DNA of 55,619 nt. Origin: an uncultured Collinsella sp. (lineage in GTDB: Bacteria; Actinomycetota; Coriobacteriia; Coriobacteriales; Coriobacteriaceae). Positions 6,968-14,874 of this stretch are shown here, in pieces. The notes below the pieces were generated by a model. The model saw nothing but the letters and a program-made list of their open reading frames with translations. It ran no database searches and was not told the origin of the DNA. The position numbers and the translations under genes were made by a program. Positions within the stretch are counted from its first letter, which is position 1. The number at the start of each line of letters is the position of its first letter. The stretch is from positions 1 through 55,619 of the forward strand of contig UQHK01000015.1 in NCBI GenBank assembly GCA_900540855.1, read 5' to 3'.

Positions 6968-8347
6968 ATGAACACCGAGGAAATCGCGCGCATTGTCGGC
7001 GAACAGCGCGCCTACTTTAAGACGCGCGCCACGTTTGATGTCGATGCTCGACGTCGCGCCCTCGTGCGCCTGCGCGAGGCGGTGCGGGCACACGAGACCG
7101 ATATTGCCCATGCGCTCAAGACCGATTTGGGAAAGTCGCATGACGAGGCCTATATGTGTGAGATCGGCACCTCGCTTTCCGAGATTCGTCATCAGATTGC
7201 GCATGTGGCTCGATGGAGCCGTCCGCGCCTGCGTCCGTGTGACCTCGCCAACGCCGTGAGTGTGTGCAAAACGCAAGCCGTGCCCTATGGTGTCACGCTC
7301 ATTATGGCGCCCTGGAACTACCCGTTTTTGCTAACGCTCGAGCCGCTTGCCGGCGCCCTTGCCGCGGGCAATACCGTGGTCATCAAGCCGAGTGCCTATG
7401 CTCCGGCATCGAGCGCGGTGCTCAGGCAGATTTGCGAGGAAGCATTTGATCCGCGCCTGGTGACGGTCGTCGAAGGCGGGCGTGCCGAGAACGAGGCGCT
7501 GCTCGACGAGAGCTGGGACAAGATCTTCTTTACCGGTAGCGTTCCGGTCGGCAAGCTCGTCATGGAGCGCGCGAGCAAAAACCTCACGCCCGTGACGCTT
7601 GAGCTGGGCGGCAAGAGCCCCTGCATCGTGGATACGACGGCAAACTTGAAGGTCGCGGCACGGCGTATCGCCTTTGGTAAATGGCTCAACGTAGGGCAGA
7701 CCTGCGTGGCGCCCGACTACCTGCTGGTCGATACGCGCGTGCACGACGAGCTGCTGGGACTCATCAAGGAGGAGGCCCGTCGCATGTTTGGCGAGCACCC
7801 GCTCGACAACGAGGACTACGGTCATATTGTCAACGCCAAGCATTTCGCGCGCGTACGCGGGCTGATCGACCCCGACAAGGTTGTGCTGGGAGGCACGGCG
7901 CGCGAGTCGTCGCTCAAGATTGAGCCGACGATCCTAGACGGCGTGGCGCCTGAGGACGCCGTGATGCAGGAAGAGATTTTCGGTCCCATCTTGCCGGTGC
8001 TGACGTTTGAGAGCCTGGATGAGGCCGAGGCGTTTATTGCAGATTGTCCGACGCCGCTGGCCCTGTATATCTTTAGCCAGGATCGCGCAGTTCAGGAGCG
8101 CTTTGTGCGCTACGTGCCCTTTGGCGGCGGCTGCGTTAACGACACGATCATGCACTTGGCTACGAGCCATATGGGCTTCGGCGGCATGGGTGCGAGCGGT
8201 ATGGGCCAGTACCATGGCCGCGAGAGCTTCGATACGTTTAGCCACAAGAAGAGTATCGTGAACAAGGCAACCTGGCTGGACGTGCCGTTTCGGTATGCGC
8301 CCTACGCAAGCTGGAAGCACAAGTTCGTGCGTATGTTTGTGCATTAG
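6968..8347 (+). CDS. Class 3-like NAD(P)-dependent aldehyde dehydrogenase
   Basis: This 459-residue protein is of the short aldehyde dehydrogenase type (fatty/coniferyl aldehyde dehydrogenase, YwdH-like). Features are APWNYPFLLTLEPLAGALAAGNTVVIKPS for cofactor binding, FTGSVPVGKLVM, the catalytic glutamate in LELGGKSP, the nucleophilic cysteine in NVGQTCVAPDY, and EEIFGPILPV near the C-terminus. The C-terminal hydrophobic tail typical of membrane-anchored members is not obvious. An AGGAGG lies 4 nt before the ATG and overlaps the dehydrogenase stop region, indicating translation as an operon with the upstream alcohol dehydrogenase. Confidence 0.93.
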   Translation: MNTEEIARIVGEQRAYFKTRATFDVDARRRALVRLREAVRAHETDIAHALKTDLGKSHDEAYMCEIGTSLSEIRHQIAHVARWSRPRLRPCDLANAVSVCKTQAVPYGVTLIMAPWNYPFLLTLEPLAGALAAGNTVVIKPSAYAPASSAVLRQICEEAFDPRLVTVVEGGRAENEALLDESWDKIFFTGSVPVGKLVMERASKNLTPVTLELGGKSPCIVDTTANLKVAARRIAFGKWLNVGQTCVAPDYLLVDTRVHDELLGLIKEEARRMFGEHPLDNEDYGHIVNAKHFARVRGLIDPDKVVLGGTARESSLKIEPTILDGVAPEDAVMQEEIFGPILPVLTFESLDEAEAFIADCPTPLALYIFSQDRAVQERFVRYVPFGGGCVNDTIMHLATSHMGFGGMGASGMGQYHGRESFDTFSHKKSIVNKATWLDVPFRYAPYASWKHKFVRMFVH

Positions 8348-8358
8348 AAAAGAGCGCG

Positions 8359-8386
8359 GGTAATACGAACAAGTGTTCCTATTACC
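8359..8386. promoter_or_regulatory. 28-bp near-perfect palindrome upstream of a small peptide gene
   Basis: The left half GGTAATAcGAACA is mirrored by TGTTCcTATTACC. Only the lower-case pair and the two central bases fail to match. It begins 12 bp after the aldehyde dehydrogenase stop and ends 67 bp before the 27-residue peptide gene. The symmetry fits a dimeric repressor site. It has no T-run, so terminator function is unlikely. Confidence 0.5.
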
Positions 8387-8452
8387 TGCATTTTGCGTTA
8401 GACTACTGCTATGGAGCACGGATGGGCCAACTCCCTTTAGAAGGGATTTGGT

Positions 8453-8536
8453 ATGAACGTAAGCGATGTTATTTCGTTATTGGCGTTGTTGATCGCGGCT
8501 ATCGAACTCGGCCTGTTTATCGGCCGAATGAAATAG
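8453..8536 (+). CDS. 27-residue hydrophobic peptide, possible holin-like/type I toxin
   Basis: The reading frame encodes MNVSDVISLLALLIAAIELG plus LFIGRMK: a short start, one predicted transmembrane helix and a basic end. GAAGGGA lies 6 nt before the ATG, a good ribosome site for such a short gene. The form (tiny, one helix, basic tail, long structured untranslated 3' region with GC hairpins) resembles the putative holin-like or TxpA-type toxins common in gut Gram-positive bacteria. I recognise the form, not a definite family. An antisense RNA antitoxin would be expected if it is type I; I cannot see one with certainty. Confidence 0.4.
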   Translation: MNVSDVISLLALLIAAIELGLFIGRMK

Positions 8537-8772
8537 CCGCCCCCGCGTAAGCGAAGACGGCCACTTCTCACGATGAAAACGTGTATCGGAGTTGGCAAGA
8601 CCCGCTGCCACGGGTGCCATCCGTGTTCCTATCTTATCTGCAAGCGCCCCGTCGCGCAAGCGTTGCGGCAAGCGATTGAAAGACGCAGACAGGATGAATT
8701 TGTGTCCGCACGGGCCCGTAGACTTCTCAATAAGGTTAAACGCCGGGTATTCCGGCCGGTAGAGGAGCTGCC
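8537..8772 (+). other. Possible structured 3' region after the small peptide gene
   Basis: No well-supported gene lies here. Just after the peptide stop there is an imperfect GC hairpin (GCCG...CGGC around 8538-8563), then CGAT...ATCG (8569-8587) and CCCG...CGGG (8603-8618). A 100-codon frame from 8573 rich in Cys and Arg overlaps the next gene and has no ribosome site, so I leave it out. The succession of small stems suggests a structured transcript. Confidence 0.3.
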
Positions 8773-9099
8773 ATGTACGAGCCTTCACGTGTTCTTTTGT
8801 CGTTTCATATTGCAGGATTTCAGTATGCCGATGGCGCCTTGGTCTTGGGCGATCTTAAAGTGGGCGATAAGCTGACGCTGTGTGCCGAGCGCGATAATCC
8901 CCATGACCCCGAGGCGGTTGCGATCTACTACGGCAACACCAAGCTTGGGTATGTTCCGGGAAACGAGGTCGGCCCGCTGTCCTTGATGATGTATTACGGC
9001 CACGAGGACGTATTTGAGGCCCGTGTGCAACAGGTTGCTCCCGAGCGCAGCCCGTGGCATCAGGTGCGCGTTGGTCTCTATGTGGTGGATGCTCGCTAA
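8773..9099 (+). CDS. Stand-alone HIRAN-domain protein
   Basis: The 108 residues are essentially one HIRAN domain, known from Rad5/HLTF where it binds single-stranded 3' DNA ends. The diagnostic stretch is LKVGDKLTLCAERDNPHDPEAVAIYYGNTKLGYVPGNEV (about residues 27-66), where DNPHDPxA and LGYVP are the conserved core. No helicase or nuclease is fused. The ribosome site is GAGGAGCT about 6 nt before the ATG. A small acidic protein gene follows after 18 bp and probably shares the transcript. The role is unknown; DNA-end or stalled-fork recognition is an inference from the domain. Confidence 0.85.
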   Translation: MYEPSRVLLSFHIAGFQYADGALVLGDLKVGDKLTLCAERDNPHDPEAVAIYYGNTKLGYVPGNEVGPLSLMMYYGHEDVFEARVQQVAPERSPWHQVRVGLYVVDAR

Positions 9100-9117
9100 T
9101 CGGCAATGGAGGCGGTC

Positions 9118-9297
9118 ATGTTTGATGACGATGACCTGTTCGATCTGACGGACGACCCGTTTGAGTGGGATATGCTGATCGACGATGATGAGCTGGAGCA
9201 GGACCGGAAGAAGCGGCAGGACAAGAACGCCCAGGGCGACGCTTCGAAAAAGCAAGACAAGCGCCGCCGCGGACTGTTCGGCGGGCTCTTTGGGTAA
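9118..9297 (+). CDS. Small acidic-to-basic hypothetical protein
   Basis: This is a 59-residue protein that I do not recognise. The first half is very acidic (MFDDDDLFDLTDDPFEWDML), the middle is Lys/Arg/Gln-rich and the end is RRRGLFGGLFG. It is unlikely to fold alone and looks like a linker or partner peptide. ATG 9118 is preferred to 9106 because GGAGG stands 5 nt before it. It follows the HIRAN gene closely, which suggests a linked function. Confidence 0.55.
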   Translation: MFDDDDLFDLTDDPFEWDMLIDDDELEQDRKKRQDKNAQGDASKKQDKRRRGLFGGLFG

Positions 9298-9363
9298 CTG
9301 TCGCATCGCTGCGTCTGTATACTAGGCACGTGTTAGACGCGTTGCGAAATGAGGACAGAGACG

Positions 9364-9909
9364 ATGATGTGGTTTACCGCCGACCTGCACCTGGGCGATA
9401 CGAATATCTTGCACGATATGGATCGGCCGTTTGATTCGGTCGAGGAGATGAACCGCAAGGTCATCGATGTCATCAACGAGTGCGTGACTGCGAACGACCT
9501 CCTCTATATCCTGGGGGACTTTACGTATCGATTGCCCATGGCGGAAGCGGTGCGCCTGCGTAAACGAATCGAATGCCAGAACATAACGCTCATCCGTGGC
9601 AACCATGACGGTGATTGGGAAGATCCCGACGTACCGCAGATTTGGGATGAGGTACGCGATTACCTGGAGATTGCTCCCGGCTATGCCAAGGGCCATCGTC
9701 TAGTTATGAGCCATTACCCCATGCTCAGCTGGAATGGCAAGGCGCGCGGCGCCATCATGCTGCACGGGCATATCCACAGCAGGGGAGACCGCACCAACGC
9801 GCGCAACCGCGATCGCGAGCGCCCTATCTTTCGCTATGATGTCGGTCTCGATGCCAACGATTACAAGCCCGTAAGCCGAGACCAGATCCTGAATTTCTTT
9901 GGCCTGTAG
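9364..9909 (+). CDS. Calcineurin-like metallophosphoesterase
   Basis: This 181-residue single-domain phosphoesterase is of the YfcE/MJ0936-like group. The metal-binding motifs are in order: FTADLHLGD (DxH) at the N-terminus, LGDFT (GD), GNHDG (GNHD), MSHYP (H) and HGHIHS (GHxH) at the C-terminus. Ends are complete. An in-frame ATG at 9349 lacks a ribosome site, while AGGA is 8 nt before 9364. Homologues act on phosphodiesters or nucleotides; the substrate here is unknown. A hairpin repeat and a terminator follow. Confidence 0.9.
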   Translation: MMWFTADLHLGDTNILHDMDRPFDSVEEMNRKVIDVINECVTANDLLYILGDFTYRLPMAEAVRLRKRIECQNITLIRGNHDGDWEDPDVPQIWDEVRDYLEIAPGYAKGHRLVMSHYPMLSWNGKARGAIMLHGHIHSRGDRTNARNRDRERPIFRYDVGLDANDYKPVSRDQILNFFGL

Positions 9910-9915
9910 CTCGCA

Positions 9916-9952
9916 AACCGCCACGAAGGGGACAGGCACCTTTGTGGCGGTT
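9916..9952. repeat. GGGACAGG-type hairpin, copy A
   Basis: AACCGCCAC (9916-9924) pairs with GTGGCGGTT (9944-9952), and the centre holds AAGGGGACAGGCACCTTT, which itself can pair at its ends. A structure with a different stem but the same GGGACAGG centre appears at 24021-24057, so the loop rather than the stem is conserved. It lies just past the phosphoesterase stop. Confidence 0.6.
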
Positions 9953-9954
9953 CT

Positions 9955-9989
9955 GGCGCCGTTGCCATTATGACAGCGGCGCCTTTTTT
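9955..9989 (+). terminator. Terminator after the metallophosphoesterase
   Basis: GGCGCCG (9955-9961) pairs with CGGCGCC (9977-9983) and is followed by TTTTTT. It is a standard rho-independent terminator that insulates the next gene. Confidence 0.8.
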
Positions 9990-10047
9990 GTCCGTGCGGC
10001 GCGGTAGAGTGTAGACGGTTGAAATTTGCGTCCATCGAGGAGCTGCC

Positions 10048-11805
10048 ATGAACGAGATCAAGTGCCCGCATTGCGGTGAAGTTTTTAAGGTCGATGCGTC
10101 CGGTTATGCGGATATCGTCAAGCAGGTGCGCAATGCCGAGTTCTCGCGCGACCTGGACGAGCGCGTGAAGGCGGTCCAGCGCGAAGGCGAGCAGGCGCTG
10201 GAGCTTGAGCGCTCGCGTTCGACGGCTGCCTTGCAAAAGGCAGAGTCTCAGCGCGACGCTGAGCTCGTAGAGCAGAAGAACGCTGCGGCTCAACAGCTGG
10301 CACAAGAGGTTGCCAAGCGCGATGCCGAGCTTGCCGAGCTGCGCGCCAAGCTCGAGGGCGCTACTGCAGAGCGCGAGAGTGCAAGCCAGCGTGCGGCGGT
10401 TGAGGCCCGCGCCGATGCTCAAAAGGAGAATGCCGAACTGCAGCGCGAGATCGACAACCTGCGTGCGCAGTTGGGGCGCAAAGATGATGAAGCCAGGCTT
10501 GCCGAGGCGGCGGCACGCAATGCTGCTCAAAACGACCTGTCCGCACGTGATGCCCAGATTGCCGAGCTGCAAGCCAGGCTCGCCGCGGCGGACAAGGCCC
10601 AGGAGATGGCGCTTGCTGCTGCTGCGGCCGAGTCGCAGCGTGAGCTCGAGGCCGCTCGCAGCGAGGCCGAACGTACGCTTGCTGACTATCGCGCGAAGGT
10701 TCAGGAGAAGTTTTCCGTCGCAAAGGCTCAGTCCGAGCAGGAGGCCGAGGGTCTGCGTGCTCAGCTGCGCGAACAGGAACTGACGGCCAAGATGAACCTA
10801 TCGGAGGCGGTCGCCGCGGCGGAGCGTGAGCGTGACGAGGCCCGCGCCAAGCTCACGAGTGAGCTGGCGGTGCGCGATTCACGCGAGGAGCAGGCCAAGG
10901 CGGCACACGAGCTCGAACTTGCGCAGACCAAGCGCGCGAACGAGGAACTGATTCGCTACAAGGATGAAGAGATTGAGCGCCTTAAGGACATGAAGGTCCG
11001 CCTGTCCACCAAGATGGTGGGCGAGTCGCTCGAGCAGCACTGCGAGACCGAGTTTAACCGCCTGCGCATGACGGCGTTTCCCAACGCGTATTTCGAGAAG
11101 GATAACGATGCATCCGAGGGTACCAAGGGCGACTTTATCTTCCGCGAGTGTGACGAGAGCGGCAACGAGATCATTTCGATCATGTTCGAGATGAAAAACG
11201 AGAACGACGAGACCGCGACCAAACACAAGAACGAGGATTTCTTTAAGAAACTCGATCACGATCGCCGCCAGAAAGGCTGCGAGTATGCGGTGCTCTGCAC
11301 CCTGCTGGAGCCCGAGAGTGACCTCTATAACGCGGGTATCGTCGACGTGAGTTACCGCTATGAGAAGATGTACGTGATCCGCCCGCAGTTCTTCATCCCC
11401 ATGATTACGCTCCTTCGCAACGCCGCTATGGGTTCGCTTCGCTATAAGCAGGAACTGGCGGAGTACAAACAGCAGAATATCGATGTCACGAACTTCGAAG
11501 CCAAGATGGAGAAGTTCAAGGATGGCTTCTCGCGCAACTACAACCTGGCGAGCAAGCAATTCGAGTCGGCAATCAAGGAGATCGATGCCGCCATTAAGCA
11601 GCTCGAGAAGACCAAGGACGACTTGCGCCGCAGCACCGAGAACCTACGCTTGGCCCACAACAAGGCCGATGAGCTTACCATTCGCAAGCTCACATGGGGC
11701 AACAAGACCATGAAGGCAGCGTTTGACGAGGCGCGCGAGGCTGCGCCAGAGACAAACGAGGAGCCAGACGAGGCGGATTCGTATGAGGTCGAGGATGCCG
11801 AGTAA
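10048..11805 (+). CDS. DUF2130 coiled-coil protein
   Basis: This 585-residue protein begins with a zinc-ribbon-like CPHCG (residues 5-8). It continues with a long Ala/Glu/Arg-rich coiled coil (about 25-330) and ends in the DUF2130 domain (KMVGESLEQHCETEFNRLRM through YRYEKMYVIRPQFFIPMI). Conserved acidic/lysine positions in GDFIFRECDE and IMFEMKNENDE look like a PD-(D/E)XK nuclease-like core, as in RmuC relatives, and a second coiled coil follows. The family function is not established; association with DNA or chromosome maintenance is inference. A dedicated start with GGAG about 7 nt upstream supports ATG 10048. It is monocistronic. Confidence 0.88.
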   Translation: MNEIKCPHCGEVFKVDASGYADIVKQVRNAEFSRDLDERVKAVQREGEQALELERSRSTAALQKAESQRDAELVEQKNAAAQQLAQEVAKRDAELAELRAKLEGATAERESASQRAAVEARADAQKENAELQREIDNLRAQLGRKDDEARLAEAAARNAAQNDLSARDAQIAELQARLAAADKAQEMALAAAAAESQRELEAARSEAERTLADYRAKVQEKFSVAKAQSEQEAEGLRAQLREQELTAKMNLSEAVAAAERERDEARAKLTSELAVRDSREEQAKAAHELELAQTKRANEELIRYKDEEIERLKDMKVRLSTKMVGESLEQHCETEFNRLRMTAFPNAYFEKDNDASEGTKGDFIFRECDESGNEIISIMFEMKNENDETATKHKNEDFFKKLDHDRRQKGCEYAVLCTLLEPESDLYNAGIVDVSYRYEKMYVIRPQFFIPMITLLRNAAMGSLRYKQELAEYKQQNIDVTNFEAKMEKFKDGFSRNYNLASKQFESAIKEIDAAIKQLEKTKDDLRRSTENLRLAHNKADELTIRKLTWGNKTMKAAFDEAREAAPETNEEPDEADSYEVEDAE

Positions 11806-11821
11806 GGCATAGCGGATAGTG

Positions 11822-11863
11822 AAAAAGCGGGGCTGCTGGCGATGTTGCCAACAGCCCCGCTTC
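11822..11863. terminator. Bidirectional terminator between convergent genes
   Basis: GCGGGGCTG (11827-11835) pairs with CAGCCCCGC (11852-11860). The A-run at 11822-11826 gives a T-run on the minus strand, so it mainly ends the helicase transcript. The plus strand has a weaker TTCGTTT tail. Confidence 0.8.
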
Positions 11864-11884
11864 GTTTCGTCCCAATATGCTTGG

Positions 11885-14566
11885 CTAATCCTCGAGCAAA
11901 TCCTCGATAAAACCGACGCGGTAGTTCTTGAAGATGACCTCGCCACCGTCTTGCGTGGCGTCCAGATCGACATCGCCCATGATGCCAAAGTCGTGGTCGC
12001 CGTCCTCGTCGGCAAAAATCTGGTGCACGTGCCACACGTGGAGCGCCTTCTCGTCGGACTCGTCGATCGAGAACATAGCAGAGGAGCGCGCGTCGCCGTC
12101 GGTGAGAATCTCCTCGTGCTGCTCGTGGTAAGCGTCGAGTGCTTTTTGCCAGCGGATCTCGCTCATGCCCCAGTCGTCGTCGAGCTCGCCCAGGTCGCGA
12201 ACGTGCTCGCGGGCGGCAAGGGTCACGCGGCGGAAGAGCGCGTTGCGCACCAACAGCGTGCAGCCGCGGCGGTCCGCCACGACCTCGTCGATGCCCTGCG
12301 GCGGCGTGGCGTCGAGGGCTGCCGGGTTGCCAGCGTTTTCCCACTCGTCTACCAAGCTCGAGTCGACCGAGCGCACCACAAAGCCCAGCCACGAGATAAT
12401 GTCGCGCAGGCGCTCGTCGCGCTTCTCGATGGGTACGGTGCGGTCGAGCGAACGGTAAGCCTCTGCCAGGTAGCGCAGCAAAATGCCCTCGGAGCGGGCG
12501 ATGCCGAGCTTTTGAATGTAGCCCTTAAAATCGCTCGCGCTTTCCAGCATATCGCGCAGGACGCTCTTGGGAGAGAGCTGGTAGTCGTTTGCCCAGGGTA
12601 CTTCCTGGCAGTACTTGTCAAAAGCGGCGTCGAGCAAATCCTCGAGCGGCTTTTCGTACGTGACGTCTTGAATGCGCTCCAGACGCTCCTCATACTCGAT
12701 GCCGTCGGCCTTCATCTCGGCCATAGCTCGATCGCGTGCGGCACGCTCCTGCGCACGCAGCACTTGCTTGGGATCTTCGAGCGTCGCCTCGACCATTGAG
12801 ATTAAATCCATGGTATAGGTCTCGCTCTCGGGATCGAGCAGCTCCAACGCGGCGAGCAAGAACGGCGAGAGCGGCTGATCGAGCGCAAAGTCCTCGGGCA
12901 GGTCGACCGTCAGCGCGTAGTCGATGTCCGGCGCGGCGTCAGCCGGAGCGTCGGGTGCGGGCGGCACCTCGGTGCGAACGACGACACCGGAATCGATGAG
13001 CGTGGCGAAGATTTCGTCGGCGCGAACCTCGAGCTTTGCCTTTTCCTCGGGCGTTTGCAGGCTCGTCTCGATGAGGTCGTGCACGCGGGCACGGGCGTCG
13101 CCACCCTGTTCGACCACGCTAATCACCATGGAGTGTGTGATGCGAAGGCGCGGCTTGAGCGTTTCGGGCTGCGTCTCGATCAGGCGCTCAAAGGTCTGCT
13201 TGTTCCAGGTGACAAAGCCCTCGGGGGCCTTCTTCTTTTTAATCTTGCGGAGCTTCTTGGGGTCGTCGCCCGCCTTGGCCATGAGCTTGGCGTTCTCGAT
13301 CTCGTGCTCGGGTGCCTCGGCAATCACCATGCCCTCGGTATCGAAGCCCGAGCGGCCGGCGCGACCGGCAATCTGATGAAACTCGCGGGCGCGCAGACGA
13401 CGCATCTTGTAGCCGTCGAACTTGGTGAGCGCGGTGAGCACCACGGTATGGATGGGCACGTTGATGCCGACGCCGAGCGTATCGGTGCCGCAGATGACGG
13501 GCAACAGGCCCTGTTGTGCCAAGCGCTCGACCAGCAGACGATAGCGCGGCAACATGCCAGCATGGTGCACGCCGACGCCGCATCCGAGCAAGCGCTTAAG
13601 AATCTTGCCAAAGGCCGTCGAGAAGCTCGTGCCCTTGGCCGCCTCCTTGATGGCCCCACGCTGCTCCTTGCTGGCAATACCAAAGTTGGCGAGGGATTGC
13701 GCCGTCGCAAGTGCGGCGTCCTGGCTAAAGTGCACGATGTAGAGCGGGGCCTCGCCGCGGCGCATTGCGAGCTCGACCGTGCCCTCGAGGGAGGTCGTCA
13801 CATAGTCATAACTCAGCGGAACCGGACGCGGGGCGTCGACAACCAAGTCGCAGGTTGCGCCGGTGTGCTCCTCAAGTGAGGCGGCGATGGCAGTGACATC
13901 GCCGAGCGTGGCGCTCATGAGCATGAATTGCGTGTGAGGCAGGGTGAGCAGCGGCACCTGCCAGGCCCAGCCGCGATCGGGGTCGGCAAAGTAGTGGAAC
14001 TCGTCCATGGCCACGCAGCCCACGTCGGCGTCCTCGCCCTCGCGCAGCGCATCGTTGGCAAGGATTTCGGCCGTGCAGCAGATGACGGGCGCTTTGGTAT
14101 TGATATGCGTATCGCCGGTGATCATGCCGACGTTATCGCGGCCGAGTACCTGCACCAGGTCGAAGAACTTTTCGCTGACCAAGGCCTTGATGGGAGCCGT
14201 GTAATAGCAGCGCTTGCCCTGCGCCATGCCCATAAAGAGCATGCCCAGCGCGACGAGCGATTTGCCCGATCCGGTCGGTGTGCCCAAAATGACGTGATCG
14301 CCGGCAGCCAGGTCCATGAGGGCCTCTTCTTGGTGATCCCACAGCTCGATGCCGCGGTCGCTCGTCCATTCAAAGAAGCGTTCGAAGGCCTGATCGGGCG
14401 TGAGCCACGGTTCGGGCTCACTGCCGTCTTCGGGCTCCCACCAGGTGGGGGAGAGCGCGCCGAGCGAGCCGAACTCGGCCTCGGTTCCCGTGCCGCCCGA
14501 GAATGAGCTGGCGGCGCCGGCGCCCGAGACGGTGCTGGCGGCGGTATCTGTCGTGGTCTGTGCCAT
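11885..14566 (-). CDS. Ski2-like DEAD/DEAH helicase with DUF3516 C-terminus
   Basis: This is an 893-residue ATP-dependent RNA/DNA helicase of the actinobacterial DUF3516 group. Helicase motifs in order: Q-like ELWDHQEEALMDLAAG, Walker A LGTPTGSGKS (about 90-100), DEFH in VAMDEFHYFADPDRGWAW, SAT in LMSATLGD, and QIAGRAGRSG (motif VI). The long C-terminal half has no helicase motif and corresponds to DUF3516. Related Ski2-like proteins act in RNA turnover; the substrate of this group is not firmly known. A low-complexity Ala/Ser/Thr N-terminus precedes the domain. The ribosome site (GAGAAAG) is modest. It is the last gene of the minus-strand series and ends at a strong terminator. Confidence 0.92.
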   Translation of the reverse strand: MAQTTTDTAASTVSGAGAASSFSGGTGTEAEFGSLGALSPTWWEPEDGSEPEPWLTPDQAFERFFEWTSDRGIELWDHQEEALMDLAAGDHVILGTPTGSGKSLVALGMLFMGMAQGKRCYYTAPIKALVSEKFFDLVQVLGRDNVGMITGDTHINTKAPVICCTAEILANDALREGEDADVGCVAMDEFHYFADPDRGWAWQVPLLTLPHTQFMLMSATLGDVTAIAASLEEHTGATCDLVVDAPRPVPLSYDYVTTSLEGTVELAMRRGEAPLYIVHFSQDAALATAQSLANFGIASKEQRGAIKEAAKGTSFSTAFGKILKRLLGCGVGVHHAGMLPRYRLLVERLAQQGLLPVICGTDTLGVGINVPIHTVVLTALTKFDGYKMRRLRAREFHQIAGRAGRSGFDTEGMVIAEAPEHEIENAKLMAKAGDDPKKLRKIKKKKAPEGFVTWNKQTFERLIETQPETLKPRLRITHSMVISVVEQGGDARARVHDLIETSLQTPEEKAKLEVRADEIFATLIDSGVVVRTEVPPAPDAPADAAPDIDYALTVDLPEDFALDQPLSPFLLAALELLDPESETYTMDLISMVEATLEDPKQVLRAQERAARDRAMAEMKADGIEYEERLERIQDVTYEKPLEDLLDAAFDKYCQEVPWANDYQLSPKSVLRDMLESASDFKGYIQKLGIARSEGILLRYLAEAYRSLDRTVPIEKRDERLRDIISWLGFVVRSVDSSLVDEWENAGNPAALDATPPQGIDEVVADRRGCTLLVRNALFRRVTLAAREHVRDLGELDDDWGMSEIRWQKALDAYHEQHEEILTDGDARSSAMFSIDESDEKALHVWHVHQIFADEDGDHDFGIMGDVDLDATQDGGEVIFKNYRVGFIEDLLED

Positions 14567-14687
14567 GTGGTTGCTTTCTCTCGCGTTTGCCCGCCATCCA
14601 TTATGGCGTAGCGGCGGCGCGGGGTGCTAGCGCGCGGGAAAATGCAGGAAATGGGCGTTCTGCCCAGCCGTTTGGTGCAGTCGCCAG

Positions 14688-14810
14688 CTAAGTGAGTAGA
14701 CTTTTTGCGATATCGCGAGCACATGGTTTTTACGCAAGGTCTCTACCTGCGGTTTTAGTTTTTGCCATACGGGTTGTGCTCGGCTGTTGTCAAAAAGTCT
14801 ACTCACTTAG
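14688..14810 (+). repeat. 123-bp palindromic repeat, copy 3
   Basis: This copy has perfect 18-bp terminal inverted repeats (CTAAGTGAGTAGACTTTT and its complement) and the internal block TCTACCTGCGGTTTT in the same orientation as copies 1 and 2. It lies in the gap between the TrmB-like gene (stop at 14875) and the helicase start (14566), without an attached nuclease gene. Because its ends match exactly, it may be the youngest or best-preserved copy. Confidence 0.85.
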
Positions 14811-14874
14811 GTTTGAGGGCCGTTCGTCGGCGCCTATTTGCGCTTGGTTGTCAACGCCGCGGCCATCAAAAGCC

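Noticed and set aside
8573..8875. 100-codon frame with Cys/His/Arg-rich start
   Set aside because: No ribosome site, overlaps the HIRAN gene by 103 bp and ends in nonsense-like composition; more likely untranslated.
14688..14810. Simple bidirectional terminator
   Set aside because: The element is palindromic, but it is the same 123-bp length and sequence class as two other copies with conserved interior, and the T-tract is internal to the stem, not after it.
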